A stretch of DNA of 64,000 nt from Strigamia acuminata (Eukaryota > Arthropoda > Chilopoda > Geophilomorpha > Linotaeniidae). The notes beneath the pieces are model-generated. The model had not been told where the DNA came from. It saw only the letters and a program-made list of their open reading frames with translations, and did not search any database. The stretch covers positions 3,782,001-3,846,000 of the forward strand of contig OX442319.1 in NCBI GenBank assembly GCA_949358305.1, read 5' to 3'. How positions within the stretch are numbered: position 1 is the first letter of the stretch; the number at the start of each line of letters is the position of its first letter. Made by a program: the position numbers and the translations under genes. Positions 42,479-52,900 of the stretch are shown here, one piece after another.

Positions 42479-43075
42479 GTGCCAAATACAATTTTGAGAA
42501 CACCGTCGAGCCCTCTGCCACTGCAATCAAATCGTCCAACCGCAGCGACGCATGTCGAACCTGCTGAATTGCGAAGTTGACCTCCCTCGTGTCGATACAT
42601 AACTTATAGAGATAGCTTCTGGATCCGGGTCCTTGGGCTTAAGTACGCAAAGTATGGTCGACACCCATGGCGTCGGGCCCAACTCATCGATGACTCGATA
42701 TCCTTTCCGCCACCATCCGATTCAACTCAGTCTCAACCTTTCCACTCAAACTATTTGCTTTTAAACCTGTCTGGTTTGTTTACACGGCATATAAATGCTT
42801 TTAGCACGCCGTCTTTGCCCCGAATCGTCATAAGCGCGTCGTGCAGACGTCGCTCGTGCGTACGCGAAGTGCGCCGCCCGTTTGCCGCAATTTGCCGGCA
42901 TTTACACGACGTTTCGTGCATTTTCTGTTTCCCTCTGCTACACCAATGGCCAAACCGCGTAACCGTGCACAAAACTGATCACCCGTCTCTGACACCTCCT
43001 GCTTACTAGCGCGAAATGTATATATGCAAAAATCCACGTTCTTCTGCGGCGCAAAATAGTCCGTCAGTGCCAACG

Positions 43076-43476
43076 CTTATACTTGTCTATAGTCTCAGCT
43101 TTGGTCTGGTCGAGTTTTTCTCGAACAGAGTATCAATATATTCACATCTTAATACAGATGTATTAAAGAAATTGAAATTCGTCGGTCTGCGATTCTATAA
43201 AGTGAAGGCGTAAGAGCAAGAGCAAGAATGACGGTTCGCCATTTTTATTTCTTCGATTTTTTTGCTTATAGTTTACTTTTTTTAGTCTCTTTGGGCCAAC
43301 TTTCGGTCTTAATGCAAATTTTCTCTATTTGTATTGGTATTTGTTATACTGTATGTATCGCATAACTCCATTTTGAAATCAAACAATACTCTTTTGTAAG
43401 TAAACATAATACTGAATAAATTAGTCCTAATGCAAATTTCAAAGTATCAACAATATTTTATTTCCATTTATTCTAT
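43076..43476. other. Between gypsy relic and CWC15
   Basis: It probably contains the leader of the decayed gypsy element (next to its gag fragment) and the 3' UTR and downstream region of CWC15. No other feature could be supported. Confidence 0.4.
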
Positions 43477-44148
43477 TTATTGGATATATTTTTCCATGAA
43501 TTTCTTGTGGAAGTCTGACCGAAGACTGTCGTTAATGAAACGTTTTTGTTTATCCGGTTCTCCACGCGCGCAATTTTTAAACACCACGTCGTCGTCCCAA
43601 CGCCTTTTAACTCTGAAATCAGCCGCGCCTGTTTTCTGCGAATTTAAAAGTGGATTTCCACTCAAAATGTTTTCCGTTCTTATTCGCTCTTCTTCCGCCT
43701 TTTTTTCCGCTTCTTTTCGCAATTGGTCGGCAGCACGTTCCTTTTTAATTCTATTCAACTCAGCCATCAATTCGGCGGTTGTGTCCTCGTCACTGTCACT
43801 ACTGTCGTCGTCATCATCAATTGGATCGTCAGCGTCCAAGTTGGCAGCACAAATCTGATCCAGACGTGGTTTCTTCGAACTAGGAAGTTCACGAACTCTT
43901 TCGCCTCTTTTCTCTCTATCTGCGGCTCTTTCTCTGCTTACTTGTCCTTCTCTTTCTTCGAGATCCTTTCGAAAATCACGAGCGCGCACTTCATCGGCCG
44001 TATCTTGACCAGGTTGTCTGTACTTCAATTTTGTGTGTGAAGGTAAATCACGACTCGAATATTGCTTGGATATCGCGCTCAGATCTTTTTCACCTCTTCC
44101 TTGGCCACCGCGGGCAGGCTCGAACGTCGGTCTGGCAGCAGTCGTCAT
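43477..44148 (-). CDS. CWC15: Spliceosome-associated protein CWC15
   Basis: The 223-residue protein starts [20 protein letters not shown] and continues [23 protein letters not shown], the hallmark N-terminus of CWC15. An acidic [13 protein letters not shown] stretch follows, then a coiled coil ([21 protein letters not shown]) and the conserved C-terminus [14 protein letters not shown]...[19 protein letters not shown]. The length is close to that of human CWC15. The protein belongs to the PRP19-CDC5L-related part of the activated spliceosome in the nucleus. The start at 44148 is chosen from the conserved MTTAARP; the ORF is open a further 48 codons upstream but that part is not conserved. The gene has no intron here, whereas many animal orthologues are spliced, so a retrocopy that replaced the parent is possible. 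No poly(A) relic or target duplication was seen. Confidence 0.96.
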   Translation of the reverse strand: MTTAARPTFEPARGGQGRGEKDLSAISKQYSSRDLPSHTKLKYRQPGQDTADEVRARDFRKDLEEREGQVSRERAADREKRGERVRELPSSKKPRLDQICAANLDADDPIDDDDDSSDSDEDTTAELMAELNRIKKERAADQLRKEAEKKAEEERIRTENILSGNPLLNSQKTGAADFRVKRRWDDDVVFKNCARGEPDKQKRFINDSLRSDFHKKFMEKYIQ

Positions 44149-44335
44149 TTTATGCACGAAAACAAAACAAGAATTAACGAAAACTGATAAATTGGCGGAC
44201 AAGACGAACTTGGCACGGAAGAGACGACTGTTGCAAGATGATTTGAATGTAAAAACTAATTTATTACCGATAACAAAGGGGGTTATATACACCTATACAC
44301 TGGAACGTCCTATGGACGTATGTTTGTTATTCTTG

Positions 44336-44485
44336 GTCATGGAGATGCCGGCACATCCAATTACGGCTCTCCATAAATCTTGGGGACAGATGGCGCCAAA
44401 ATCAAATTTTGTACAGGTTTGATCGGTGTTTATTATATTTAACATGGTGTTATGTAGCTTTTGCTTGACATTTTGTGCCGAGAAA
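44336..44485 (-). promoter_or_regulatory. Upstream segment of CWC15 shared with folliculin
   Basis: It is homologous to 26998-27135, with shared GAGATGCxGGC, CATCCAATxACGGCTC, CTTGGGGACAGATGGCGCCA and ATTTAACATGGTGTTAT blocks. A further ATATTTAACATGGTGTTxAA copy occurs at about 45028 inside the neighbouring MITE. It begins about 190 bases before the CWC15 start codon. Confidence 0.6.
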
Positions 44486-44556
44486 ATTCGTTGTTATACG
44501 TAAATAGATGAGTTTTTTTTCCCAATAAAATGTGTTTACACCTAAAAAATGTTTTA

Positions 44557-45126
44557 CAGTCGAAACTCTTTATAACGAATCGTACAGGACCGGAAGAATC
44601 GATTCGTTATAACGAGAATTCGTTAAAACGAATTAGCTAAAAAAAAAATTTTATCTTAAATAATGATATTTATTTATAAACATGCAATAAAAATGCAAGT
44701 TTCATATTTATTTTATTCCAATTCTTTAGAATTGATGTAAATTGTAGAACCAGACAAATTAAACTCATCTACTACAACTGATGGTGTCTTGCCATTGTCA
44801 ATGGGCATTAATAATGTTCAAATTGTCCTGATTGAAACTTGCCTTTTGTTTGGCAGCCGTTTTAAAACAGTAATTTTTTCATTTTTATTTGGTTTCTAAC
44901 TGTGGGGATCGATGTTGTGAGTCTCAGTTTTGAAAATTCGTTATAACGAGAGCTTATGGGTATTACAGTGTACCTGAAAACTTGTTCGTTATAACGAATA
45001 ATTCGTTATATCGAAATTCGTTATAACGAAAATATTTAACATGGTGTTCAATGGCTGGCCAACCAAGTCATTTTAAACAATTTGTTATAGCGATAATTCG
45101 TTATATCGCGATTCGTTATAAAGAGT
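44557..45126. mobile_element. pogo/Tigger-like MITE, right end cut by the gypsy element
   Basis: The left TIR CAGTCGAAACTCTTTATAAC is preceded by TA (44555-44556). The right end carries the inverse (CGATTCGTTATAAAGAGT) but stops before the terminal bases, replaced at 45127 by TGTCACGGGC, the LTR start of the gypsy element. Several TTCGTTATAACGAA repeats lie inside both arms. Non-coding. Confidence 0.85.
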
Positions 45127-45799
45127 TGTCACGGGCACGTCTACCCGCCTATTTTTATTTTAGAATAACCCAATCTTATTTCTTATAATATTTTCTTGTT
45201 TCTCTCACTTGTGATGATTCATCTCGCTTACTCATCTTCATTTAATGAATGCGCAATCTAGATGATGCGCATATCATTATTTCTACAATTGAACTCCTAT
45301 TTTCACCTTTCCACCCCCCTTCTCTAATTGATCTGACCAGTCACATGACTGAGTTTTCTTCTTTCCAATCATCCTAAGTTTAATCACTTCTTCTTATGCT
45401 CTCTACTGGATAACACCATTCTCCTTTAGTAACATTTAGATTTAGTCCTCTATTATTTGCGCCTTCAACAAGCGCCACTACATCTAACCCTATTGCGCTA
45501 TTTTCTAAGCCGACATCTTTTATATTATCACTGCCCGATGATATCCCCTTTCCACTCTAGGTAATGTCATCGTGCTTTCATTCTTTTACGCCTACAAACA
45601 CCCGTCGTAAGCAAGGAACTGTCCAATATAAATTATGTTAGTCAAACGCGAGTATTAGGTTTCCTGAGTTTCTGGATGTCCTCATTTGAAGGAAACAACG
45701 TTTAGGGAAATCTACGAACTTTGCCCATTACTATTGCGCGAATTAGTTTTTGCGCGATATTGTTTAGAATTAATTACACCAACGGAATTAATCGTGACA
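45127..45799 (+). repeat. 5' LTR of the gypsy element
   Basis: The segment starts TGTCACGGGC and ends AATCGTGACA, giving a 7-bp terminal inversion TGTCACG/CGTGACA. It begins exactly where the MITE is broken and ends three bases before a good PBS. Since no second LTR is available to compare, the limits are inferred. Confidence 0.75.
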
Positions 45800-45802
45800 A
45801 CA

Positions 45803-45820
45803 TGGCGAGCCTGACAGGAT
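45803..45820 (+). promoter_or_regulatory. Primer-binding site of the gypsy element
   Basis: TGGCGAGCCTGACAGGAT follows the LTR after ACA. It resembles the arginine-tRNA type PBS (TGGCGACCGTGACAGG) of fly 412/mdg1 elements; the exact tRNA was not determined. Confidence 0.65.
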
Positions 45821-45900
45821 CCTCGCTTATTTAGGCTGAAAACGCGCAAGAAAGTTAAGTTTTCGTTTAAATTATTAATCATTCTCATTATTTTTTCATC

Positions 45901-47808
45901 ATGTCGAATGAGTTGGGAAACGGTGAGGAAAACCCCACTGTAAGAGACCCCTTTGATTTGGACGAGCTGGCTTCGTCTCTCGACTGGCAGCGTTATGAGC
46001 GTTTAAAGCGAGCACGAGCGGAACAAAGTGAGTTATTGATAACCATTGCGAATTCAATGCCGCAAACATTTCGCGACAACATGTCGGCACCAATATCTGG
46101 CGTAAACATTTCTGCGCCAACGACAGTTGCCACGTCAACACCAGCGTATCAGCTCGTGCCTCCAGCTTTCTTCACTCCTGGCACGTCAGGAATATCAATG
46201 AATCCGACGATTTTACATTCCGAAGCTTTATTGATGTGTGATATTCGTAATCAGTTTTTCGTTCAGGCACAGGGATTACTCAAAGAAATGCGAAGCATTT
46301 ACCAACAAGGCACTAGCCCTCCACATCCAACGACGCCCCCGTCAGAGGATGGTGGGTCCTCTCATGGATCCATAAGGGTAAAAGGCAATTCGGCACCATC
46401 AGGAAATGAACTTTCCACGGAGGTTCCTCATTGTGGAGGAGCAAGCCACCAGCAACAATTTGCGCCCACCACCATCAATGCGCAACTGACTGCTACAACA
46501 ACGACGCCACCGGTAATAACGCATGCCACTACTTTTACTCAATGTCCGTCTGTGGCATCACAAATTATGGATTCAACAAGAGCCAATCAACAGGTGATGA
46601 ATTCTTTATTATGTGCCAAAATTAACAACACTGGGCACCCATCCGGAGTAAGGGCCCAATTGTCTCTACCATCAATACGAGTAAGACGAGAAGACTCTTC
46701 CCGAGGATATAACACTTATAAGGAAAAACTCCCACGTTTTGACCCTGAAAAGGCCACACTTGATTCTGTCAATTTGTTCTTTGCGCAATTATTCGCGCAC
46801 ATGTATTCCACCCGCATGCCCGAGGACGAATATTTGAAAGTAAATGTAATTCAAGCAACCCGCAACAAGGCGCAACGTTGGTGGCTCGCATTAAAACCAA
46901 AACCCAAAACTTGGATTGAGTTCGAGATATTGTTTCGTAAGGCATTCTCCATGAATTCAGCGGCAGCCAATGTGAAAATTGCAAATCGAAAGCAACGCAG
47001 TGGAGAGTCCACCATGACTTTTCTCAGCGAAATAATATATTATTTAGAAATTGCAGGCTACACAGACCCTGGATTGCAATGGGAGAAGGCCCTGAACATG
47101 CTACTGTCTGACGTCGTCCAACTCTTGAGAACAATGCACGTCAAAACAATTGACGAAGCAATCCAAATGGGAAACGACGTGGACAATCGATTACTACTCG
47201 ACTCTCATCGCAAGACTGAGTATAAACATTTGGGTCTTGTTGATCAGTTTGCACCTCTTTCAGAAGCAAACCCCTCATCCCCCACCGTGTTGAAATCCGT
47301 GGACAGGTCCAGAGGTGAAGCCGAACCTAAAACCTCCACGTCCCACGACGCCAAACGTTTTACGCGCTATCGTAAACAACAACTAATGTTAGAACTAGCC
47401 GCGTTGGAAGCCCGACCCGAGCAACCTTCGCCGCCACAGGAACCAAGTTCAAGTAGCAGCAGCGAGTCGGAACCGGAAGTGGAAACCAAAAAGAGTTCTG
47501 TCGCCGGAGCCGCGCAAAAGGTGAACATTTCAGTAAATTCAACCACAATTGCGCCCCCTGCAGATCTCCCAAAGGACCATGTCTGTTCTACCTCCGTTGT
47601 TACATTTGCGCCATCACCAAAACCTCCAACAAGTGTCAAGTTTCCCGAAAAAGGTGCAGCTTGGCGCAAAACGAGAAAGGATTGGTGGTATATGATTGAT
47701 AACACTACTTGGCGCCCTATCTGTCCTGTGTGCTACAAAGTTTTCGAGAGGCAGGAAAACTCCGACGGCCTGAAGTTTCCACGACCGGCGGAGCCAGGCC
47801 GCAAGTAA
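45901..47808 (+). CDS. Gag of the gypsy element, 635 aa
   Basis: A low-complexity S/T/P-rich N-terminal part (about 1-270) precedes a retrotransposon Gag capsid region at about 280-440 (LPRFDPEKATLDSVNLFFAQLFAHM ... NKAQRWWLALKPK ... FRKAFSM). The C-terminus has a basic patch and WRPICPVCYKVFE; a single CxxC is present but no CCHC knuckle. The protein would form the particle shell in the cytoplasm. The reading frame is intact. The last 100 bases overlap the pol frame, which lies at -1, so Pro-Pol is expected by -1 frameshifting in 47709-47808; no perfect heptamer of the X XXY YYZ type was found, G GAA AAC near 47755 being the nearest. Confidence 0.9.
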   Translation: MSNELGNGEENPTVRDPFDLDELASSLDWQRYERLKRARAEQSELLITIANSMPQTFRDNMSAPISGVNISAPTTVATSTPAYQLVPPAFFTPGTSGISMNPTILHSEALLMCDIRNQFFVQAQGLLKEMRSIYQQGTSPPHPTTPPSEDGGSSHGSIRVKGNSAPSGNELSTEVPHCGGASHQQQFAPTTINAQLTATTTTPPVITHATTFTQCPSVASQIMDSTRANQQVMNSLLCAKINNTGHPSGVRAQLSLPSIRVRREDSSRGYNTYKEKLPRFDPEKATLDSVNLFFAQLFAHMYSTRMPEDEYLKVNVIQATRNKAQRWWLALKPKPKTWIEFEILFRKAFSMNSAAANVKIANRKQRSGESTMTFLSEIIYYLEIAGYTDPGLQWEKALNMLLSDVVQLLRTMHVKTIDEAIQMGNDVDNRLLLDSHRKTEYKHLGLVDQFAPLSEANPSSPTVLKSVDRSRGEAEPKTSTSHDAKRFTRYRKQQLMLELAALEARPEQPSPPQEPSSSSSSESEPEVETKKSSVAGAAQKVNISVNSTTIAPPADLPKDHVCSTSVVTFAPSPKPPTSVKFPEKGAAWRKTRKDWWYMIDNTTWRPICPVCYKVFERQENSDGLKFPRPAEPGRK

Positions 47809-49943
47809 ACCAACCGGTCTCCACAAGCGTAAAACGTGTGGAATCAACAAGACGTGCTCCACCCAACATCGTCCTCGACGAGAACATTTCCGAGAGGATT
47901 ATTCCAACAACAACTACTCTGTCTATCACTCCTAGTGAGTCTAAACCAGGAATTAGTGTTGTATCGTCCACACCTTCATCTTCATCACCGACAGTGACAA
48001 ATCAACGGAAAACTTCAGTTTTGCAACCTGTGGCTTTCCAATTAGCATCTGGACCTGTTTCAAAGTCGACAGCCTTGCAAGCTGCGACTGCACAGAAACA
48101 AATCACCAAGAATGTGAGTAAAAACTTTAAACTACCCATTATTAAGACTACTTCCAGTGCCAATTCAGCTAAAGCGCCCGAGGAAGTGATCGCTCCAATG
48201 ACGGTATCTTTTGTCATGTTGACATCGGAAGAACTTAAAGAATCTCAAGAACCGATTATTGAGATAACACGCGCCGATAGATTGCGCAGAGAAGCTCCAT
48301 GCGTAAAAATATCTTGGGCAAATGTATCATTTACCGCGCTTTTGGATTCAGGTGCTCAAACTTGTATCATGAGCGAGGAATTGTTTCAACAACTTCACGA
48401 AAAGATGGGACTCGAATTTATTAATTTACATGAACAGGTACAGGTCGCATCTGGACATGTAGTAACTGCTTCAAAATCAGTGACGCTTGCGTTGCGAGCG
48501 CCATTAGGAGTGGTGAGATTTGTATGTTTAGTGCTGCCTGATGCCAAAAATGACTTGATCCTCGGACGAGACTTTAACCAAGCGGTCGGAGCAACCATCG
48601 ATCATGGAAGGAGCCAGTGGAGCTTGGCTGGCTCAGATGAAATTCGTAAGTTCGTGACCTATGAAGACGCCAAAAAATCTGAGTCCATTCTCGTGTTCCC
48701 CATGGCACCAGAAGGATTGGATAAATCAACAACTCCACTAGCTAAAATAAGTGAGATTGTTCCAAACAAAATACTTAAAAAACCTGCGCCACCCAGTGAC
48801 ACTAACTGTGTGCTGCTGTTACACCAACCATTGAAAAATGAGGTTTTTGAGTATCCAAACGACGACACACAAAGACAAGTAAAGACAATTAGGCATCGCA
48901 GTCGAACAACGTGGTCGAACATCTGGTCACCGAAACGAAAGGAAACTTCGAGGACTTCGAGTAAAGTAAAAAAAACAATCTCTCGTAAGTTAACGATAAG
49001 TCAATTTCGTCGATTGCGCCGCCTTCGTCATAAATTGAATATTATTCGTCCCATCGCCAAACAATTGATTGCGCAACGAGCCAAAGACATTAACGACAAA
49101 AAAAAGTTAATTAACGACTCCAGAACAACTGCGCAACCTACTAATGGTGAGAACGACTCAAATTCAAATATTTACAACATCAACTTTTTGCAGTATCAAC
49201 CTAGTGAGAATCCGACCGATCTCGATTGGATTTATCACCAACTATGGAATAAGTTGTCTGTTACGCAAATCAAACTACTAATTGAAACTTTACAGCCAAT
49301 TTCACAGATTTTCCGAGAGGAAGTCGGTTTATGTAATAATACGGAATACGAAGTTAATCTGAAACCGGATTTTCGTCCGATCCATGTTCCAGTACGACCC
49401 GTAAACCCTGCGAAAAAGGCAATTATCGACAAATACATTGACAAGAAACTTCAACAAGGTATAATTCGCCGTTCACAAAGTGATTGCGCCGTCGCCCCGG
49501 TGGTCGTGCCCAAGAAGACCGGGGAATGGAGGACAGCAATGGACTTCAGACCCATTAATGCGCAAACAATTCCGGACGTGTATCCACTTCCGGACATAGA
49601 CAATATATTTGCGTATTTAGGTGGTGCACATTGGTTCTCGATAATTGATGGGCGCGAGGCCTTTCACCAAATTGGAGTGCGCAAGGGAGATGAGCGATTC
49701 TTGGCCTTCATAACACACCGAGGACTATTTGAATACGTTCGTATGCCTTTTGGCCCCATCAACGGCCCTGCAACACTCCAAAGAGCGATGAACAAAACCT
49801 TGGCCAAATACTTGTACAAATTCGTATTTGTATACATTGATGATGTTATTATTTTTAGCAAAACATTTGAGGAGCATGTTCAACATCTGCGCCTCGTCTT
49901 GGAAGAATTATTTGATGCTGGTTTCACCATGAACGCCAATTAG
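47709..49943 (+). CDS. Protease and N-terminal reverse transcriptase of the gypsy element
   Basis: The frame opens inside gag at -1. After a S/T-rich linker comes the aspartic protease with LLDSGAQTCIM (about residue 211) and DLILGRDF (about 281). A basic linker with a KRKETSRTSSK stretch follows, then the RT: KPDFRPIHVPVRPVNP, the DFRPINAQT motif, AHWFSIIDGREAFHQI, and the catalytic YIDDVIIF (about 709-716). The block stops at TAG 49941-49943 in the middle of the RT thumb region, directly after FTMNAN. The frame continues in phase after it, so the TAG is a nonsense mutation, or less likely a read-through site. The first ATG (47709) is not necessarily used. Confidence 0.9.
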   Translation: MAPYLSCVLQSFREAGKLRRPEVSTTGGARPQVNQPVSTSVKRVESTRRAPPNIVLDENISERIIPTTTTLSITPSESKPGISVVSSTPSSSSPTVTNQRKTSVLQPVAFQLASGPVSKSTALQAATAQKQITKNVSKNFKLPIIKTTSSANSAKAPEEVIAPMTVSFVMLTSEELKESQEPIIEITRADRLRREAPCVKISWANVSFTALLDSGAQTCIMSEELFQQLHEKMGLEFINLHEQVQVASGHVVTASKSVTLALRAPLGVVRFVCLVLPDAKNDLILGRDFNQAVGATIDHGRSQWSLAGSDEIRKFVTYEDAKKSESILVFPMAPEGLDKSTTPLAKISEIVPNKILKKPAPPSDTNCVLLLHQPLKNEVFEYPNDDTQRQVKTIRHRSRTTWSNIWSPKRKETSRTSSKVKKTISRKLTISQFRRLRRLRHKLNIIRPIAKQLIAQRAKDINDKKKLINDSRTTAQPTNGENDSNSNIYNINFLQYQPSENPTDLDWIYHQLWNKLSVTQIKLLIETLQPISQIFREEVGLCNNTEYEVNLKPDFRPIHVPVRPVNPAKKAIIDKYIDKKLQQGIIRRSQSDCAVAPVVVPKKTGEWRTAMDFRPINAQTIPDVYPLPDIDNIFAYLGGAHWFSIIDGREAFHQIGVRKGDERFLAFITHRGLFEYVRMPFGPINGPATLQRAMNKTLAKYLYKFVFVYIDDVIIFSKTFEEHVQHLRLVLEELFDAGFTMNAN

Positions 49944-49973
49944 ACCGAGCTCTGTCAACAGCGCCTCGAAGTT

Positions 49974-52900
49974 TTGGGCCACATCGTGGAATCTGGTCAG
50001 ATTTCTCCAAATCCAAAAAAAGTGTCAGCTATCCAAAATTATCCTGCGCCAACAAATTTGCGCGAATTACAACGTTTCAAAGGTATGGTGGGTTATTATC
50101 AATCTTTTATTGCGAACTTTTCCAAGACAAGTGAGGTATTCCGACCATTACTCAAGAAAGATGCTGTTTGGCATTGGAACGAAGCGCAACAAGAAGCTTT
50201 TGATTATCTTAAAGATCAAATAGCGACTCCAACGCTGAAAAGACGTTTTCCCAGCTGGAAAAAGCCATTCATCCTTCAAACAGATGCAAGCTACTCCGGT
50301 TTGGGGTCGGCTTTAATGCAATTAAATGACGCTGGAGAAAGGATACCAATAGCTTTCGCTTCTCGTGCACTTAACAGTGCTGAAAAAAACTATAATGTGA
50401 CTGAAATTGAATGCCTGGCAGCGGTGTGGGCAGTGAAACGTTTCCGCGCTTATTTAGAAATGATGCCATTTTATTTGGAGAGTGATCATCGTTCTTTAAA
50501 GTGGTTATTTCAACAAAGAGAGCCAACTGGCCGACTTGCTCGTTGGGTACTCTCATTAAGCGAGTACAAATTCACGTTCCTGCACTGCTCGGGATGCAAG
50601 AATCGAGTGGCGGACGCTTTAAGCAGAGCACCAGTCGATCCACCCGAACACGACGAGGAAGATGACAGTCCACTCGTCGATGAAGCCTGCTACACAGCAT
50701 ACTTTGATGACTGTAATCAGTGGCCAGCATTGTCCATAATTACTGAGTTGCCAAAAGACATTAATAGACAATTTAAGAAAATGTTCAAAGATAAATTCAT
50801 TAAATCAACTTTAATTTCAGCCATTTCACCAACTAAGTCAAAGAAAGGAAAAAGAAAATCCCTCATTCCTCGTCGAATTACGGGAACTTTGACACCATCA
50901 AATGCGCCAACTCAAATTGCGCAACCCACTTCAACAGCTGCGTCAACTCCAGTTGCGCAACCAACTCAACAAACGACTCCTGTTGCGCAACCAGTATTGC
51001 AACCTTTAATTTCACCTAATTCTCCATCAGTTCGTGTTTCAGTGCCACTTCGAGCGCGCAGACAACATTCACTAATTCCAATATTGATGAAGAAAAGAGG
51101 ACGACCACGTAAAATTATGATAATTCCAGTGCTCTCCCCTCGCGCTAAACGTGCTATTGCGACAAGAACTCGTGCTCGATTAAGGGATCCCACTTTAGTT
51201 CCAAAAATATCTCCGAAATTACCAAGATATGGAGCTAATATAAAGAAATGGACATTTCCTAAGCTGCTGAAAGCACAGAGAGTTGGAAAAGGTAAAAGGA
51301 TGCCAAAAACACCTCGCACAGTGGTTTCACCTATTCCCACAGCACTTCCTATTCCTATTCCTATTCCTACTCCTACGCCCCCTAACCAACCCAGTTCTCC
51401 AAGCAGATCAGAAATTTCCATTCCTCCAACTCCAACTCTTCCTATTCCACTACCGAAAGGACCAACCAGAAAGTCATCTGGAATCCCTTCTCATATTTTA
51501 CCTCCTCGTAAAAAACCCATTACCACACCACTTCCTATTTCCAAAATACCAACTCCACTAATTCCTAGACCTAAAGGACGACCCCGAAAGTCAGCTGGAA
51601 TTCCCTCTCATATTTTGCCACCACGACCAAAACCTACACCAAAATCAACTCCTATCCAAATTCCAAATTTTCCTACACCGTCTCCCACACAATCCATTCC
51701 AATATCGCAAACTCCTATTCCTCCAACCTCTCCTGTATCTCCACCGTCAACAACAACTGATACAGCACCGACTGTGCCACCAGTGTTTGACCCCGGACCA
51801 GGACCTTCTGGACACCAACTCCCCGATGGATACCCTTCCGAGCCGGACTCCGACACGTCGTCATCCGACACAGACAGTTTTAGTCCAATTCGGGATTTTC
51901 CTTCGCCGGTGGAGTATCCAGTGCCAAGAGGTGGAATGCTTCGAACTCCGACAAGACTGCGCCCGAGATCTGAACGAACATTTACAGAATCAGACAGAAG
52001 GCTCACTGAAGCGGAGCAACAGGCTGAATTGGAACACGATCCACCTATTGAACATCCACCATTTGAAATGCTTCCAGATGCCGCTGAAATAATAGCCGCA
52101 CAGAGACAAGATCCGTGGTCGCGTGAGTTGATATACTACTTAACTGCTCAAATGCTGCCGGTCGATCCAGTCGAAGCTGCGCAAATTCAAAAAGGCGCGC
52201 AAAATTTTGATATGCATAAAGATATGTTGTGTCGTTTTCCACCCGTTCATATTAATGAAATTCGAAAGAGGCGTCAAATTTATCTCCCCTTGGAATTGCG
52301 CGAGCGATATTTCCGCGCAATGCATTACCCTCCAGTAGTGGGACACATGGGAAAAGAGAAAACACTCCATCGTTTAAAGACGCGTGTATATTGGCCCAAA
52401 ATGAGAGAAGATGTCCAAACATGGATCCAGGTTTGCGAGGCTTGTCAGCGCGCGAAACCATTGAATCGCCTGCCTTATGGCAAAATGATAATGTCGAGAG
52501 CGCGCCACTTGTTTTCCGCAATATACATTGATTACTATGGCAAAAAACCACGTTCAGTGGGCGGCCATTGCTACGCCTTTGTAATGGTCGACTCAGCGAG
52601 TCGTTGGTTAGATGTAAGACTAACAGAAGATTCGACTATCGCAACTTCAGTTGCGCAAATTCAAAAATTTACGAAACGCTGGGGTTTCCCCAAAATCATT
52701 ATCAGCGACAATGCCCCCGCGTTCAGGTCACCTGAGTTTCGCAGCCAAATCCAGCAATTAGGCGCAGTAAATCGCTACACTGCAGCGTACCACCCCCAAG
52801 GCAACATTGCCGAACGACTGAACCAATCCTTAAAAAACTGCATTTTAGCTTACATAGACGACCACGATAGGTGGGATGTAAATATCGGCTATTTTGTTTT

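Larger units (their letters stand above)
39185..43075 (-). pseudogene. Decayed Ty3/gypsy gag-pol relic split by three insertions
   Basis: Minus-strand pieces in order: a gag fragment with DYFAPQKNVDF and GDQFCARLRGLA (about 43060-42940); a GHW...C knuckle remnant near 42945; RT start with LGPTPWVS and KPKDPDPE (about 42700-42630), CIDTREVNFAIQQVRH and HGFHQIELDEEL (down to 41761); RT middle LNSEIFQDIIQQVLEGL (about 40290-40205); and DDIFVVG through FFGHVF (about 39430-39240). Frameshifts and stops occur between pieces. The family resembles gypsy elements of the K02A2.6 type. The breaks between the RT pieces coincide with the elements at 41806-42478, 40329-41760 and 39434-40200, so these are nested later insertions. 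Confidence 0.8.

Noticed and set aside
47709-47808. Specific slippery heptamer for gag-pol frameshifting
   Set aside because: The overlap and -1 relation are clear, but no site fits X XXY YYZ well; G GAA AAC has a mismatch in the P-site, so none is annotated.
5560-49943. TAG stops in both the NACHT gene and gypsy pol as a hint of TAG reassignment
   Set aside because: The intact copia ORF ends with TAG in the normal place, and folliculin and CWC15 contain no internal TAG, so two unrelated mutations are the simpler reading.
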